Shown: piece after piece, positions 12,894-24,088 of the stretch
How the letters are laid out: each line of letters starts with the position of its first letter
How positions within the stretch are numbered: the first letter of the stretch is position 1
Source: Temnothorax longispinosus
Taxonomy: Eukaryota > Arthropoda > Insecta > Hymenoptera > Formicidae
Assembly (NCBI RefSeq): GCF_030848805.1
Contig: NC_092358.1
Location: 7,068,001-7,132,000, forward strand
Direction of reading: 5' to 3'
Length of the DNA stretch: 64,000 nucleotides
Program-made: the position numbers and the translations under genes
The notes under the pieces: model-generated
Told to the model about the DNA's origin: nothing
The model's database searches: none
Seen by the model: only the letters and a program-made list of their open reading frames with translations

Positions 12894-13010
12894 TACTGTT
12901 TGAACGAGGCACATCAAGAAAAACGACCGGTAAAACGACGCACAGACAATTTACTCCATGATAACGCGAGGCCCCACGTTGCTTATAAGGTCAAACACAC
13001 GCTGTATAAT
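12894..13010 (+). pseudogene. Inverted fragment of a second mariner copy
   Basis: On the + strand the same transposase segment occurs again (LLHDNARPHVAYKVKHTLYN), directly abutting the - strand relic, so the two form an imperfect inverted repeat centred near 12895. The two copies differ at several positions and so are independent or old. The fragment ends at ...ctgtataat near 13007. Confidence 0.75.
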
Positions 13011-13730
13011 AATTTTATTTAAAGAAATGCGTAGATACTTTGATGTATTTTTCTCGTGATCTCATATCCTATATATTCGCGCATTACAACATAATAAAGC
13101 GAGCTATTGAAACTAAATACAGCGAAAATCATTACAATAATACAAAACGAGAAAAGTGATACAAATAAAATACAACGTTTCCTTCAAATCAATTTTTCCG
13201 TAAAAATACGCGATCGCACACACACGAAAATCTACGACCTTTGACAAGACTTATTGCGATCTCAAATTGCACGACGTAATGAGAAAGCATTCAGGAAATA
13301 AACGTCGCCAGCAAGATTGAATTATGAGCGGGGAAAGCGGTAAAAGCGAACAAGTGGAGTGACAAATTACGATTACGATAAAGAGAATCGCAATTTTTAT
13401 ACATGAGCTTTATAACTTCCGCATAATAAGGCAAATCGGAGGAAAAAGACAGAGGATATACGACGGGAATTGCACATATGTATAACGAAACATCATAAAT
13501 GACATACTCTTGAATTTATGATCAAAGAACCAACCACAATCACCAAAAGGGAATTATATGTTCTATATCTCAAATGTAAGTCGCTTAACATCATGACCCC
13601 GATCATGACTCGAGATAAATGTGATTTTAAATTTAATTTCTTCATCTGCAACACTTGCTTGATTTCAATTTTTAACGATAATATTGTAAAAATGAAAAGT
13701 TTTATTCAAGAAATATACTGCTAAATAAGA

Positions 13731-13866
13731 ATAGGGTAAACTCGGGTAAGATGGCCATACAGGAAAGATGACCATGTTCATTCGATGTTTCATGGCGAGC
13801 TAGATTGAAAAAACATAGGTTATTGGCCATCTTTCCTGTATGGCCATCTTACCCGAGTTTATCCTA
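13731..13866. mobile_element. About 135-bp hairpin MITE (GGGTAAACTCGGG ends)
   Basis: Inverted arms of about 45 bases share aaactcgggtaagatggcca and tacaggaaagatg. The central loop of about 40 bases is unrelated. The element has no coding capacity. A decayed relative of one arm occurs at 33537-33596. Confidence 0.7.
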
Positions 13867-14360
13867 GATAGTCGATTAGTCTATACGATCAAAGATGATT
13901 GATTTTAATAAAACTATAATAAATTTAATAAAAATTGTGATTATAAAAAAGTATTCTGAATTATAATATTCGTCAAATTGTTAAATGTGTAACTGGCATC
14001 TCCTTAACAAAGTTCTTAATTTTCGAGAATAAAAATAAACTATTATTTTCCATTAAATAAAATTAACTTCATAATAGAACAGATTCTGTTGACAAACTTT
14101 TCTTTATTGTTGATTTTACATTTTTAAAATAAAAGCTTAATTCCTGATCTATTGATATTTTGTCAGCAGTTGTTTCAGTCCTTATGTCTAACACATCCAG
14201 TGGAAAAGTTAAACAACGAGAATTTAAAGCATTGCAGTCATGAATAATGATGCGTCAACAGTACAACCGACCTTTAAAGGCAGTAATGAAGATCTCTAAG
14301 GATTCATAGCTTTTAATGTCTATATCTACACGTGCAGGCCCTTTTAGATTATTAACCCTC

Positions 14361-14368
<8 letters not shown>

Positions 14369-14405
<37 letters not shown>
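14369..14405. repeat. (AG)n microsatellite
   Basis: This is an uninterrupted AG run of about 18 units, preceded by a short imperfect one (agagagaaag). Confidence 0.95.
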
Positions 14406-14407
<2 letters not shown>

Positions 14408-16109
14408 AGTTATAAATAGCCAGCTGTGTGTGTAATACAAATAAGACCAGAGCATTTATGCAACCGATATTTATGATCGGATCGATAGCCTTAAGTACAT
14501 CGAGAGCTTTAATTAATTAACGATCTGATTTATGGTTTAATCCTAGTTAAATCGAAATTACATCTATGGAAGATATACTGTAACATCTGCAATATCTATA
14601 ATATCTGAAATATCTGTATCTAAAATTTTATTAAGGAAAATTTATTTCGGACTGACCTTGTATGAAGCTCTCGTCTAATTATGCATTTGAAATTTATCGA
14701 AGGATTTGAAAATCTAATATTTAACTTTGCGCGACTATCTCTAGAAGTTCTGTAAAATAAATTTGACTCCAATTTTAAGAGAAAATTCGAAAATTCTATT
14801 ATATACCATGAGTAAAAGTTTTACACGCTGCCCAAGAAAATTATTGTGTCTCATATCCGTTTATTATTAAATCCTTTTCTGGCTTTAATATCTTTTCTAT
14901 ATTTAATATATTACCTAATAAAATTCTCGTTAAAAATCAACTCAGAAATTTATCAGAAAAATTATTCTTACATTTCAGTGTAGCAAAAATAAACTGTTAT
15001 AATCATTTTTTTGTACATAAATAATTTATAAATATATTATCTCTGTTACACTAATGAAAAAAGGATATTTTATGAAATTAATTTACAAACTTCGATGTGA
15101 TAATACGGAAGAGGACGCTTCATATAAAACCGGTTGCTACCGCCATGGTCATTGCGCGCGTATCATTTCTCCAAAATTGCATTAGCAAACTAAACGAAAG
15201 CAGGATCAGTTTGAAACTTCGTAATGGCTAATTAAAGAATACGTGATCGTCACGCTTTCGTTAAACTGCTGTAATTGCATCAGCAATGACGAAATAACTG
15301 GTGTAAAACTGAAGTGAACAGGCTTTAATAAGTTATCGAGCGAAAATTTAACTTCATCGATACAACTTTCGTTCTGTGATAGGATTAACGTAATAACAGA
15401 TGCACGTAAATGGCAAATGGCAGCGGGAGCTCGAAAATATCGTGACTATATTTTATTCTTTTCATTATTTATTATTCCGATTACGCAATACGAGAAATAA
15501 AAGAAATTAAATTATTTAAATCACCAGGGGTTTCTAGAATTAAAAATTTTCTTTGACTGATTATTACCGATTATTATTAATTATTCTCTGATCGCATTAA
15601 ATTTCCATGACAGACATTTTTCGCTAAATTTAAAATTAAAATTGCTTAAACGGGATTTTCCAGCGATCATCTGTTGCTTAATTTTTTATTTAAAATATCT
15701 TCTAACAAAATATAGAGAATTTGTATGTTATAACAAAAGAATGTTCAGTTAACTGTGTCTTTTCGTGTAATACAAAATCTGACGTAAATATGAGGAGTTA
15801 TATTTCTCAATTGTTAAGAACAAAATTAATCCACGGCGAATCAGTCGATTATTGCGACTGAACGGTCGCGAATTGACCTTTGGCCGGAAAATTGACACGA
15901 AGGCGGGTCGTGTTCTGCGAAGTAATTCGATCGCGCGTTTCCCATCAGGATTGAATTTTTAACCTCGCCTTGCACACATCAATCATCCCGCTAGATTCGC
16001 GAAATTATTTTCGCGACGTTTCTTCTTGCATCCGCGATCTAAAGCGGACGGAATGGAAGAATCAATCGCGCGGCTAATGTACGTATAGGTATAGTACAAA
16101 TCGAATTCA

Positions 16110-16748
16110 CTCACAAGTGAAGTCGTCGAGGCACCCTCGCCGCTGCAGCGCCGCTGTTGCAACCTGCACCGCCATTGTACGCCCCGCCGTTGCACCCCCG
16201 CCGAACTGTTCCATTGTTCCGGAACACTCGCTCACGCTGCTGACGCATCGATCGGAAAAGCGCGCAGTTAATTACAATCGTATGCTAATTAGCATTACAA
16301 TCACGGCATTCGCGACGTGATTTCGACGAGCGGGCAACGCGCGCGGGACGGAAATCGATCGCTCGCCGTTTTTTTTTCTCTGGCACACGTACGCACAAAC
16401 GGAGAAACAGTCCGCGCGGGCTGGCTGCGGCAGTCGCTAACGATCTCGACGTTTCGCTTCGCGGCACTCCCGACGTTCATTACACGCGCGGCGATGCGAT
16501 CGGAACGAGCGAGCAACACGACGACGCGAAGCCTCGACGGCGGCGACGGAAGAATTCCCCGATGCGGCTTGCGGCCAGTGCGAAAAAATCGCGTCATCAC
16601 GCGCGGCCAACTTCGCGCCGTGGCGACTCGCCGCAGCCGAGTCGAATCGATGGATCGATCGCCGCGTATCGATTCGAGAATCTATCTCACACACATCCTG
16701 TCCGCACACTTGGGCCGCGTTCAGAAATTCAACCTGGGTAACTCTTAA
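16110..16748. promoter_or_regulatory. CpG-rich island, promoter candidate
   Basis: This is a GC-rich, CpG-dense block ending just before the MITE cluster. Overlapping open frames occur on both strands (up to about 140 codons). They reflect the shortage of AT-rich stop codons and have low-complexity Arg/Ala/Ser/Thr composition, so I do not call them genes. In insects of this kind such blocks often mark promoters or conserved first exons. Confidence 0.3.
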
Positions 16749-16988
16749 GCCCATTGCACAATGCCAGGCAACAGGCAATAGGAACAGGAAGTGACCAAAA
16801 AATATCGTTAATTACAACCTAAAAAATTCGAATGCTGCGATTAGTTGGCAACAGGCAATACAGAATTTCCAACGTGACGGAAACTGTGTCTATTGCCTGT
16901 GTCACTGTTTATTCTGCATTTATACATGATTTCTGATTTCTATTCCTTGTTCCTATATTGCCCGTTCCCTGGCATTGTGCAAGGGGCT
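16749..16988. mobile_element. TTAA-flanked MITE (piggyBac-like)
   Basis: The left end gcccattgcacaatgccagg pairs with the right end ggcattgtgcaaggggct. Pairing continues through ggcaata/tattgcc and ggaacagg/ccttgttcc. TTAA sits on both sides (16745-16748 and 16989-16992), the target duplication typical of piggyBac elements. The motif ggcaacaggcaata is repeated inside at about 16847. It has no coding capacity. Confidence 0.65.
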
Positions 16989-16992
16989 TTAA

Positions 16993-17150
16993 AAGCCACT
17001 TTGACTAAATTCCGATTAACTAAATCGTTGATTAGTCCACTGGAAATGACCAATCGCATTTGTCAATCTTTTTAAGGAGCAAATGCGATTGGTCATTTCC
17101 AATGGACTAATCAACGATTAAATTAATCGGAGTTTGGTCCAAGTGGCCCT
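16993..17150. mobile_element. Palindromic MITE, second in cluster
   Basis: Long arms share atcgttgattagtccactgg (left) with its inverted counterpart, and the central sequence is aaatgcgattggtcatttcc on one side and its complement on the other. The arms run almost to the middle, leaving a loop of only about 18 bases. Boundaries are accurate to about 5 bases. Confidence 0.65.
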
Positions 17151-17153
17151 TAT

Positions 17154-17297
17154 AAGACCGGTATTCATATAGTCGGATCTTATATTTAAAACCGTCAATC
17201 TTAAAATGTCATAAACTAATCACAGAACGTATTAGCATCTTAAGACATTACTTAAGACGGTCTCGAAATAAGATCCGACTATAAATACCGGCCTAAG
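17154..17297. mobile_element. Palindromic MITE, third in cluster
   Basis: The left arm gaccggtattcatatagtcg and the right arm agtcgg-type complement (cgactataaataccggc) flank paired inner segments (ggatcttat / ataagatcc, then accgtc / gacggt). It abuts the previous element with almost no spacer. Confidence 0.65.
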
Positions 17298-17336
17298 CTA
17301 CAGTTTACGAATTACGTCACGTACACTATAGCGTTA

Positions 17337-17502
17337 GTAAGGCCCGGGCACATATAGAACAACTTAAGCAATAAGGAAATCAACAGTTTGAATTCGCTAC
17401 TGCTTACGTTATGCCTTGAGTTCTTGACTGTGATTGGCTGATTTGCTTATACCGCTTAAGTTCTTATACCGCTCAAGTTTTTCTATGTGCACGGGCCTTT
17501 AC
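17337..17502. mobile_element. Palindromic MITE, fourth in cluster (GTAAGGCCCGGGCACA ends)
   Basis: The left end gtaaggcccgggcacatata pairs with the right end tatgtgcacgggcctttac, and inner segments aacttaag / cttaagtt also pair. The right arm holds a short internal direct repeat (ttataccgct). The GGCCCGGGCAC-type termini suggest a hAT-like origin, but this is tentative. Confidence 0.65.
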
Positions 17503-17504
17503 CT

Positions 17505-18095
17505 AGGTGTGCCTAGGCGTAATTCCTGAACGCACTCCTCTGCTGCGTATTCGCCCGCGATCGCGATGAAAAAAAACGCGACGTGGTTCACCGAACGCGG
17601 TTAATATACGCACTGCGTGGTTCGGGGACGCGACGCGCCGTGACGTCACGACCGTGACCGTGCCAGTCAAAACAATAAAGGACGTACGTACGCGCGTCGT
17701 TGAATAAGCTTCGTAAACAAACCCACCCGTCATCCGCCCGCGCGCGCGAGAAAGCCCGGAAGATCTCGACTTGTTTACGTAACAATCTAATCTCGATTCT
17801 GCCCCGTCCCGATCGCCCCCGATAATCCCGATGAGGATCAGTCGTCCTCGGCGTCGCGATACACTCGGCGCCAGTGTCGCGCCGCTTACTTCGCGTCACT
17901 CGCGCGCGTTTCTTTCTTTTCTCCGTAAATCCGTCGGGTAAGAGTATTCTCGTTCTCACTAATTAGTTCTCATTAATTGGCACGCCGCGCGATCGTATTT
18001 AGCGATGCTTAATTTTTTTCGCGTTTTTCTCGTGGGTGAAACGAACAATGGCACGGGACGCGCAGCGTCAGGAAGCAGCGAGGCAGCGGTGGCGG
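17505..18095 (+). promoter_or_regulatory. CpG-rich block with possible first exon and strong donor
   Basis: A CpG-rich block runs up to a strong donor consensus GCGG|GTGAGTAAA after 18095. An ATG at 18048 opens 16 codons (MARDAQRQEAARQRWR) that run directly into the donor in phase 0. This has the shape of a first exon, coding or leader, of a + strand transcript whose next exon was not found. It lies 30 kb upstream of the FMRFaR coding region in the same orientation. Confidence 0.3.
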
Positions 18096-19299
18096 GTGAG
18101 TAAATTCGATCACCACATTTACGGCGATCTAATTGCTATTCATTTAACTTTGCTCGGTGACGGTGCAAAGTATTGTCTCGTTAAAATAATCGCGCACTGG
18201 CGAATAAATTTATTTTGTTATCGCTCTGCCACGTGCGGCTGCTTTTATTTGCCTTCGCGGCTAGCTGAACGATGAAATGATCAAAAGTTGCGGCGTATCG
18301 AGGCACAAAAATTGTTACTTTATCGAGTGCGTTATAGATCGAGTGCGTGAAACAGCGAAAACACACGCATACGCGCATTAAACGTGATAAAGTTCATTTA
18401 ACCGTTGATACGCAATGAGATTTTTGTGCGCAAGTTTAGGTGCAAATTGTAAAGTGCAAATCCGAGAAAGTAATACCTTTTCAATCTCGTTTGCGTGATT
18501 CAATACGTACCTATATAGGCACTAAATTTCGAAACACAATAAATCCGTTTTCGACGCGCCGTTTCGAAAACGGAAAAATAAAGCCTGTGGCGCGCGTCGC
18601 GCCTCGTTTTTTTCCGATTCGTACGATACAATATACATGAAATGAGATATTTCACGAATAACAAATCGATCTCTCGATAAAATCATTTTACGCCGATCGT
18701 TCCCCGGAGCGGCAATCCATGATTGTAAATCCCACCTGTTATAAGACACAAGGGAGACCTTTTTTCTTGCCCCTCTCGCTCTCTCTTTCGCATCTGAAAA
18801 CCACTTTGTTCAGTTCTCTTTGTAACATCTCAAAGATAAAGGAGACGCGTAAACTGGAGCAAACCTCTTGATCCGATTTTTGCGGTTAGTAACCATCCAC
18901 GAGAACTCTTAAAAGATTGTTGAACTACACAAAAGATTGTTAGTCGCGAGCTCTTTTTGAGGAACTTGAGTCCTCGCTCGAAATCACCCGGCGATCTAAC
19001 CTTTATCACGATTTTCTAACTAGCACGATCGTTGTAAGGAAGAATAGTAAGTTCCATGACAAACTGCATTGAGTCGCAATCCCGAGGAGCTCTATTTGAC
19101 TCTCATTGTCTGTCTGTAAAATTTACGTGGCGCACGTATGTTTCTCAGATCCTTCGTAAAACAGAATAAAGAGCAGGAATCAATTTCTAATTATAGTTAT
19201 AAAATTGTGGCTTTCTTTCTCAATAACTTCCAATATGGAAATATTAATTAAAATACAATTTCTATACGGACATTAAAGCTGATAAAAGATATATAACAG

Positions 19300-19458
19300 T
19301 TACTACGTTTACGCGAGCGTAACGTTACTTCTGTAGTAACTTACGATAATTCACTCGTTTACGCGGAGTAAATTATCGTAAGTTACTACAAAATCCCGTT
19401 TACGCGAAGGAATTATCTTAAATTACTACCAGAGGTAACGCTCGCGTAAACGTAGTAA
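19300..19458. mobile_element. 159-bp palindromic MITE with inner palindrome
   Basis: The outer arms start ttactacgtttacgcgagcg and end with its complement (cgctcgcgtaaacgtagtaa). Within, gtagtaacttacgataatt and its inverted copy form a second palindrome, and a gtttacgcg motif recurs. It has no coding capacity. Confidence 0.7.
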
Positions 19459-22400
19459 GTGGCCGGTTTGATCAGTCTCAAAATAGAAAACATGTCTCAC
19501 GGAATTGAATCAGAATTGACTATTTCATCAGACTTGGGTGATAGAGACGGTACAGTGTTTTCCTTGATCACTCGCGGCGAACGAGAGCTGCTTTCGAAAT
19601 GTTGTTCAATCGGGAAAAACTTTCAATTGCACCATTTCGCGGCTTTCGAAGAGCTTTCACCGCAATCGCGCTGGAAGTTATTCATTGCGCGTTTACGTAA
19701 TTTCGTCAAATTGTTCAGTGAATATCTTTAGCGCATGTTTCAAATAGTCGGAAGGAACACATCCTTGCGAGTCTAGAACCGCAATTCGCTACCGGAAAAT
19801 TGAAGTAGCGTTTACATGTAACGTAATTTAACTAATTCTAGCCGATTCAATTAAATATGAAAGTGAAGAGAAGGAAAGAAAGATTTCACGAAATTGTCGC
19901 AATTTCGTAAAAGCGCTGATCCAGTAAATTAGCAATTATTTAAGCAAAAATAATAAAAAGAAATTCTGAAGTACTTTACAATAAGAATATAGTGATAATA
20001 AAACTTAGAGTAAACAAAAAAAATCTAAAGGATTAATAGTACAAATTTAATAAATCATGTAGATTTTGTGTACAAGTTCTAAAAAATTGTACTTTTGTAA
20101 TTCGAATTAATCTCCACAAATAAGCTAACATTAAACGTTTAGTGCTCGTTCTAGTTTTATCAATGTAATTTAATAGTCAACTAATTGAGTAATATTATGA
20201 ATATTTCGAAAATATAATTTACTCCTACATACTCCTACATCATTTCAAGTATATCGAAACCTGTGAAGGATTGCCAATTGCCACAAAGCACTCGAAATTA
20301 TTGCAATAATTTATGTTCATGTTCATAATCTATATTAATCCTTTCCTATTTCCACGTCGAGTCCATCTACATGCAAATTACGAGAAATAAATTGCTGCGA
20401 CAGTTTTGAATTAGTTTTTGGAATCCTGAAATTAAACTCTCTTAATTTGTAATTTTTTTGAAGTAAAATACACTTCCGTTTATTAACAGAGATAACGTAT
20501 GGAATCACAATTCTAAAGTTAACACGAGACGATTTATTTATTCGAATAAAATCGATTTGTATCCCGCTCGGAGACGAGTCGGCAAACATTGCCGTGTATA
20601 ATCCCAGTTTATCGCTAGTAATTTTTCGTGTGTGTTGCATTTATTTTTATATATGATGAGTGTATATTCTCACAACGTAAATAATTTGAATTCCGTCGCT
20701 ATCGGGCAATATATCTTGATAACGTAAATAAATTTTTTATGTCGCATCGTCATCCTGACAATTTTATCCGTAATAAATGACACGAAAGGTAATTATTTTC
20801 ATTATATTATTTATACGACAGAAAGGATCGATGGGAGAACAATCGCGGCATTATCCTTTATCCGCGTTTTATCTTCGCTGACAATGCAATAACGATTCCG
20901 TCAAATGCTTTTAGATGTGTCATTGTCAATTTTATCGCTAATTTATATACTCACAATCAGATACATTTGATAGTATTTTATTATTAACACACGAAACTTG
21001 TTACTGTATTAAATATAAAAAAAAATGCAAAGATCTTCGAAAAAGATAAACGAACCCTTAACGTCCTTCTTCGTCTCTTTATTGAGATTTATCGAAGAAT
21101 CTTATGTTATCTTCTCTGACCTTGTTGAGTTCGTCGGCCAAAATAACCAATTGTGTATATGGCACTCCGTAATGTGATCTCCGCGATGTCATTTCTGGGA
21201 TTTCGCGATAACCGATTCGATACAACAATATCGCTGTAACGATGTATTCATTCTCTCGGCAACTGATAAAGTTGATCGAATTGTGCGGAATTAATTGTGT
21301 GCTCCCGATTCTGTCAATCAATGTGACACAAGAGATCTGATATACGCAATAATAATGTTTGTCAGCGAACAAGTGTGTTCGATTGTAATATGTCTATTTC
21401 TATATTGATATGTTTGAATTAATATTTTTGAAACTAACAAAAAGTTACACCAGATGCGAAAAAGTCATGGATAAATGCATAAATACATCACGTACACGAA
21501 AGACATCACTGATGCACATTTTTGCAAACGTATATTTCATGTGGTTCAATTATCTTGAATTTTAAACAACAGATTTATATTCCAGAAAAATAACAATGTC
21601 GAATAAAATATTGTTTTTTACTCTGACAGATTTCAAAGTTATAAATTCAGAAATTGTTGTGAGTTCAATAGCGGACTATAAATAAACAACGAAGTTTTGT
21701 TATCTAATTATAATTGCAGGTAAACTTCGCTCCAACAGCACCTTTTTCAAAGCTTGATCTGTCGAACCGATCTGTTTAACGTTGAAAATAAACATAATAT
21801 AATTTATGTTCAACGATCGTACTTGAATTATCTCGAAATTGAACCACAGAGATATTTACGTGTTCCACAAAGCTATCATATACTCACTTTCCGAAATTAT
21901 CCGAGAGAAGTTAATATATACACATATTTCCATAAATCCTGTGTGTATCGATTTCCATAATTCATCTCGCAGTCTCTTTGACTTGCGATAAAACGAGCTT
22001 TTGCCAGAAACCATGATAATTATAATGAAATAGTGCCGACGAAGCGCCCCACGGTACGCGCGTAGTACCTGCGTACGTTAATGCAAACGCATTGTAGTGC
22101 GCGCTGCTAAATTCCGATTATCTCGATCGTACACCGCATTACGGAATAACCAACATCGAACGCGTAAGGTAAATTCGCCGGTTACTCAACATCCGTACGC
22201 GAACATACATGCCAATAAAGGAAGCATCTCTTGACGTGAAACAGGATAATCCTGTTGCAACGGCTCTTGTTAAAAGTGTCGGCGTATATTATGTTTCATG
22301 ATTATACTCATCGTGCTTCTCTCCCAGGAATGAATTTTGGCGAAAATTTAAACTCTCTTTCTCTCGTAAAAATGCAAATACGCGGATTAAAATAAATTCC

Positions 22401-24055
22401 TGTGAAAAATAGCAACTTCTATTGAATGTAGCTGTGCCTTCTCCAAATTCGTTTTGTTGCTCGTCGTGTGCAAATTAAAAATAATTTTAATCCTAATTTT
22501 CACCCTTTTTAATTAATGCTATGCTTATAATGCTTGTGCAACGCACACAAACATCGAATCACTTTTCATTTACCAAAAAGAAACCAAATGTATTTTTGTA
22601 TACTAATGGAATTTATAAATATACATATATGTGTCAGAATGTAAACAACAGAACAGTTTGAACGGATATACGTTTATCGTTTATTAAAATTGTAATAGAG
22701 TTTATTAAATTCCGTTTTGATCCAAAACATTATACAGAACAGTTCATATGGGGGCACTATACTGGTATCGATGAAATTTTTATAGCCATACGAAGTGTTT
22801 TCGCGTTTTCTTTTAATAATCGCGTTTCCCGCTCGTGTGGTACAATTTCTAAACAACATTTAATATGCAATCTGTAAACAGCATTTGATATAGATACGAC
22901 GAATTTGTAACGACACATATGAAATTTATTACAATTACAAAAAATAAAAGAAACTGCTTTTTCTTCTTAATATTATTTTTGAAAATGCATCGTATATCAC
23001 GCTTTTGCATTTTTCATCATTTTTACCTTAAGTCTTCGTCTACATGCATATTGGAAGAAAGCACATGAACGCTTATATTAAACCTTCTAGCTGCTCATTA
23101 ATCATAGAGACGCGATATCGTTCCCCGTTTCCCATTAAGCAATACTTACAATACCGCTATATATATCATTGTTTTTCCCTACCAAACTATTGCGTAAATA
23201 GTTGCGATACGCTATCAGCCAAATGACCATTGTACAAAAAGGCTACTGCTGATAGGGTACAAAAATAGATCTGAACGCTGTATAGAATACAGAATGTCCG
23301 AAATAGGTTACCCCTATATACGATAAAAACAGTGAATGTAGCTTTGCCGACTGTGCCATTTACGACAATAGCTTTTTTTTTTAAGATTTACGGTATGTAG
23401 ACAGGATGCCCTAGAAAACGCGCGTGTCTTCTACAGAAGATTCTGTGTAAGATCGTATCAAGGTCCTCTTCAACATATTTGTAAGATCCATTAGTAAAGA
23501 TTACTTTGGTATATGTAGCGCGATCTTATTAGATATCTTAAAAAGTAACGATAAGAAACATATGCAAATATCTCTCTCGGATTTTTATGAGTTTGAGATA
23601 TATTGCAGTATAAGTAAAAAATAGAAGATACAAATTTCTTTATTTATTATGTGCTCTTACGCACGTTAAGAATGGAACATTTCTTTGATAAAAATCGACT
23701 TTCTAAGAGAATGGCAAAAAGAGATATGAAAAAATGTTTTAAACATAGGTTTTATAGCGTCAGATCCACTAAAAGTTTTTTTTAAAGGTGTTAACTGTGT
23801 GCAGAAGGGTGTAAACTGCATATATTAGATTTGCAAAAAGGTGCTCGGTACGCAAAATTTTATATTCTATTCTATTTTATATTCTGCGTCTGGAATCTCG
23901 ATCTCATGGTCACCATGTGCACGCAAATCAGGAGAAAGCTCTCATAGTTGGAAGCTCGTCGATGTCGCATCCAGCTTCTCTGCTACTATTCATAATGATA
24001 TACGAGCAATTTAAAAAATAGCTGTTTTAAAAAAAAGAAATAGTACGGAGAGAGT

Positions 24056-24088
24056 AAATCATTTGTCACCGACGCTGACAAATGATTT
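24056..24088. repeat. Short perfect hairpin
   Basis: aaatcatttgtca and its exact complement tgacaaatgattt are separated by seven bases. It is isolated, with no extended pairing outside. Confidence 0.5.

Larger units (their letters stand above)
11200..16109. other. Non-coding except mariner relics and a MITE
   Basis: AT-rich DNA with the mariner relics (12507-13010), the hairpin MITE (13731) and the AG run (14369). No gene supported. Confidence 0.6.

Noticed and set aside
16317..16748. 143-codon + open frame and overlapping - strand frames
   Set aside because: Open frames occur in several overlapping frames of a CpG-rich block where stops are rare. The composition is Arg/Ser/Thr/Ala-rich with no domain, so I treat the block as regulatory.
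19459..19731. 90-codon + open frame beside the 19300 MITE
   Set aside because: The composition is fairly natural, but it has no family match and no splice context, and it begins one base after the MITE end. Not enough to call a gene.
23281..23420. Transposon-end-like motif (acagaatgtccgaaatag)
   Set aside because: It resembles ends of some insect elements, but I found no inverted partner or coding remnant nearby.
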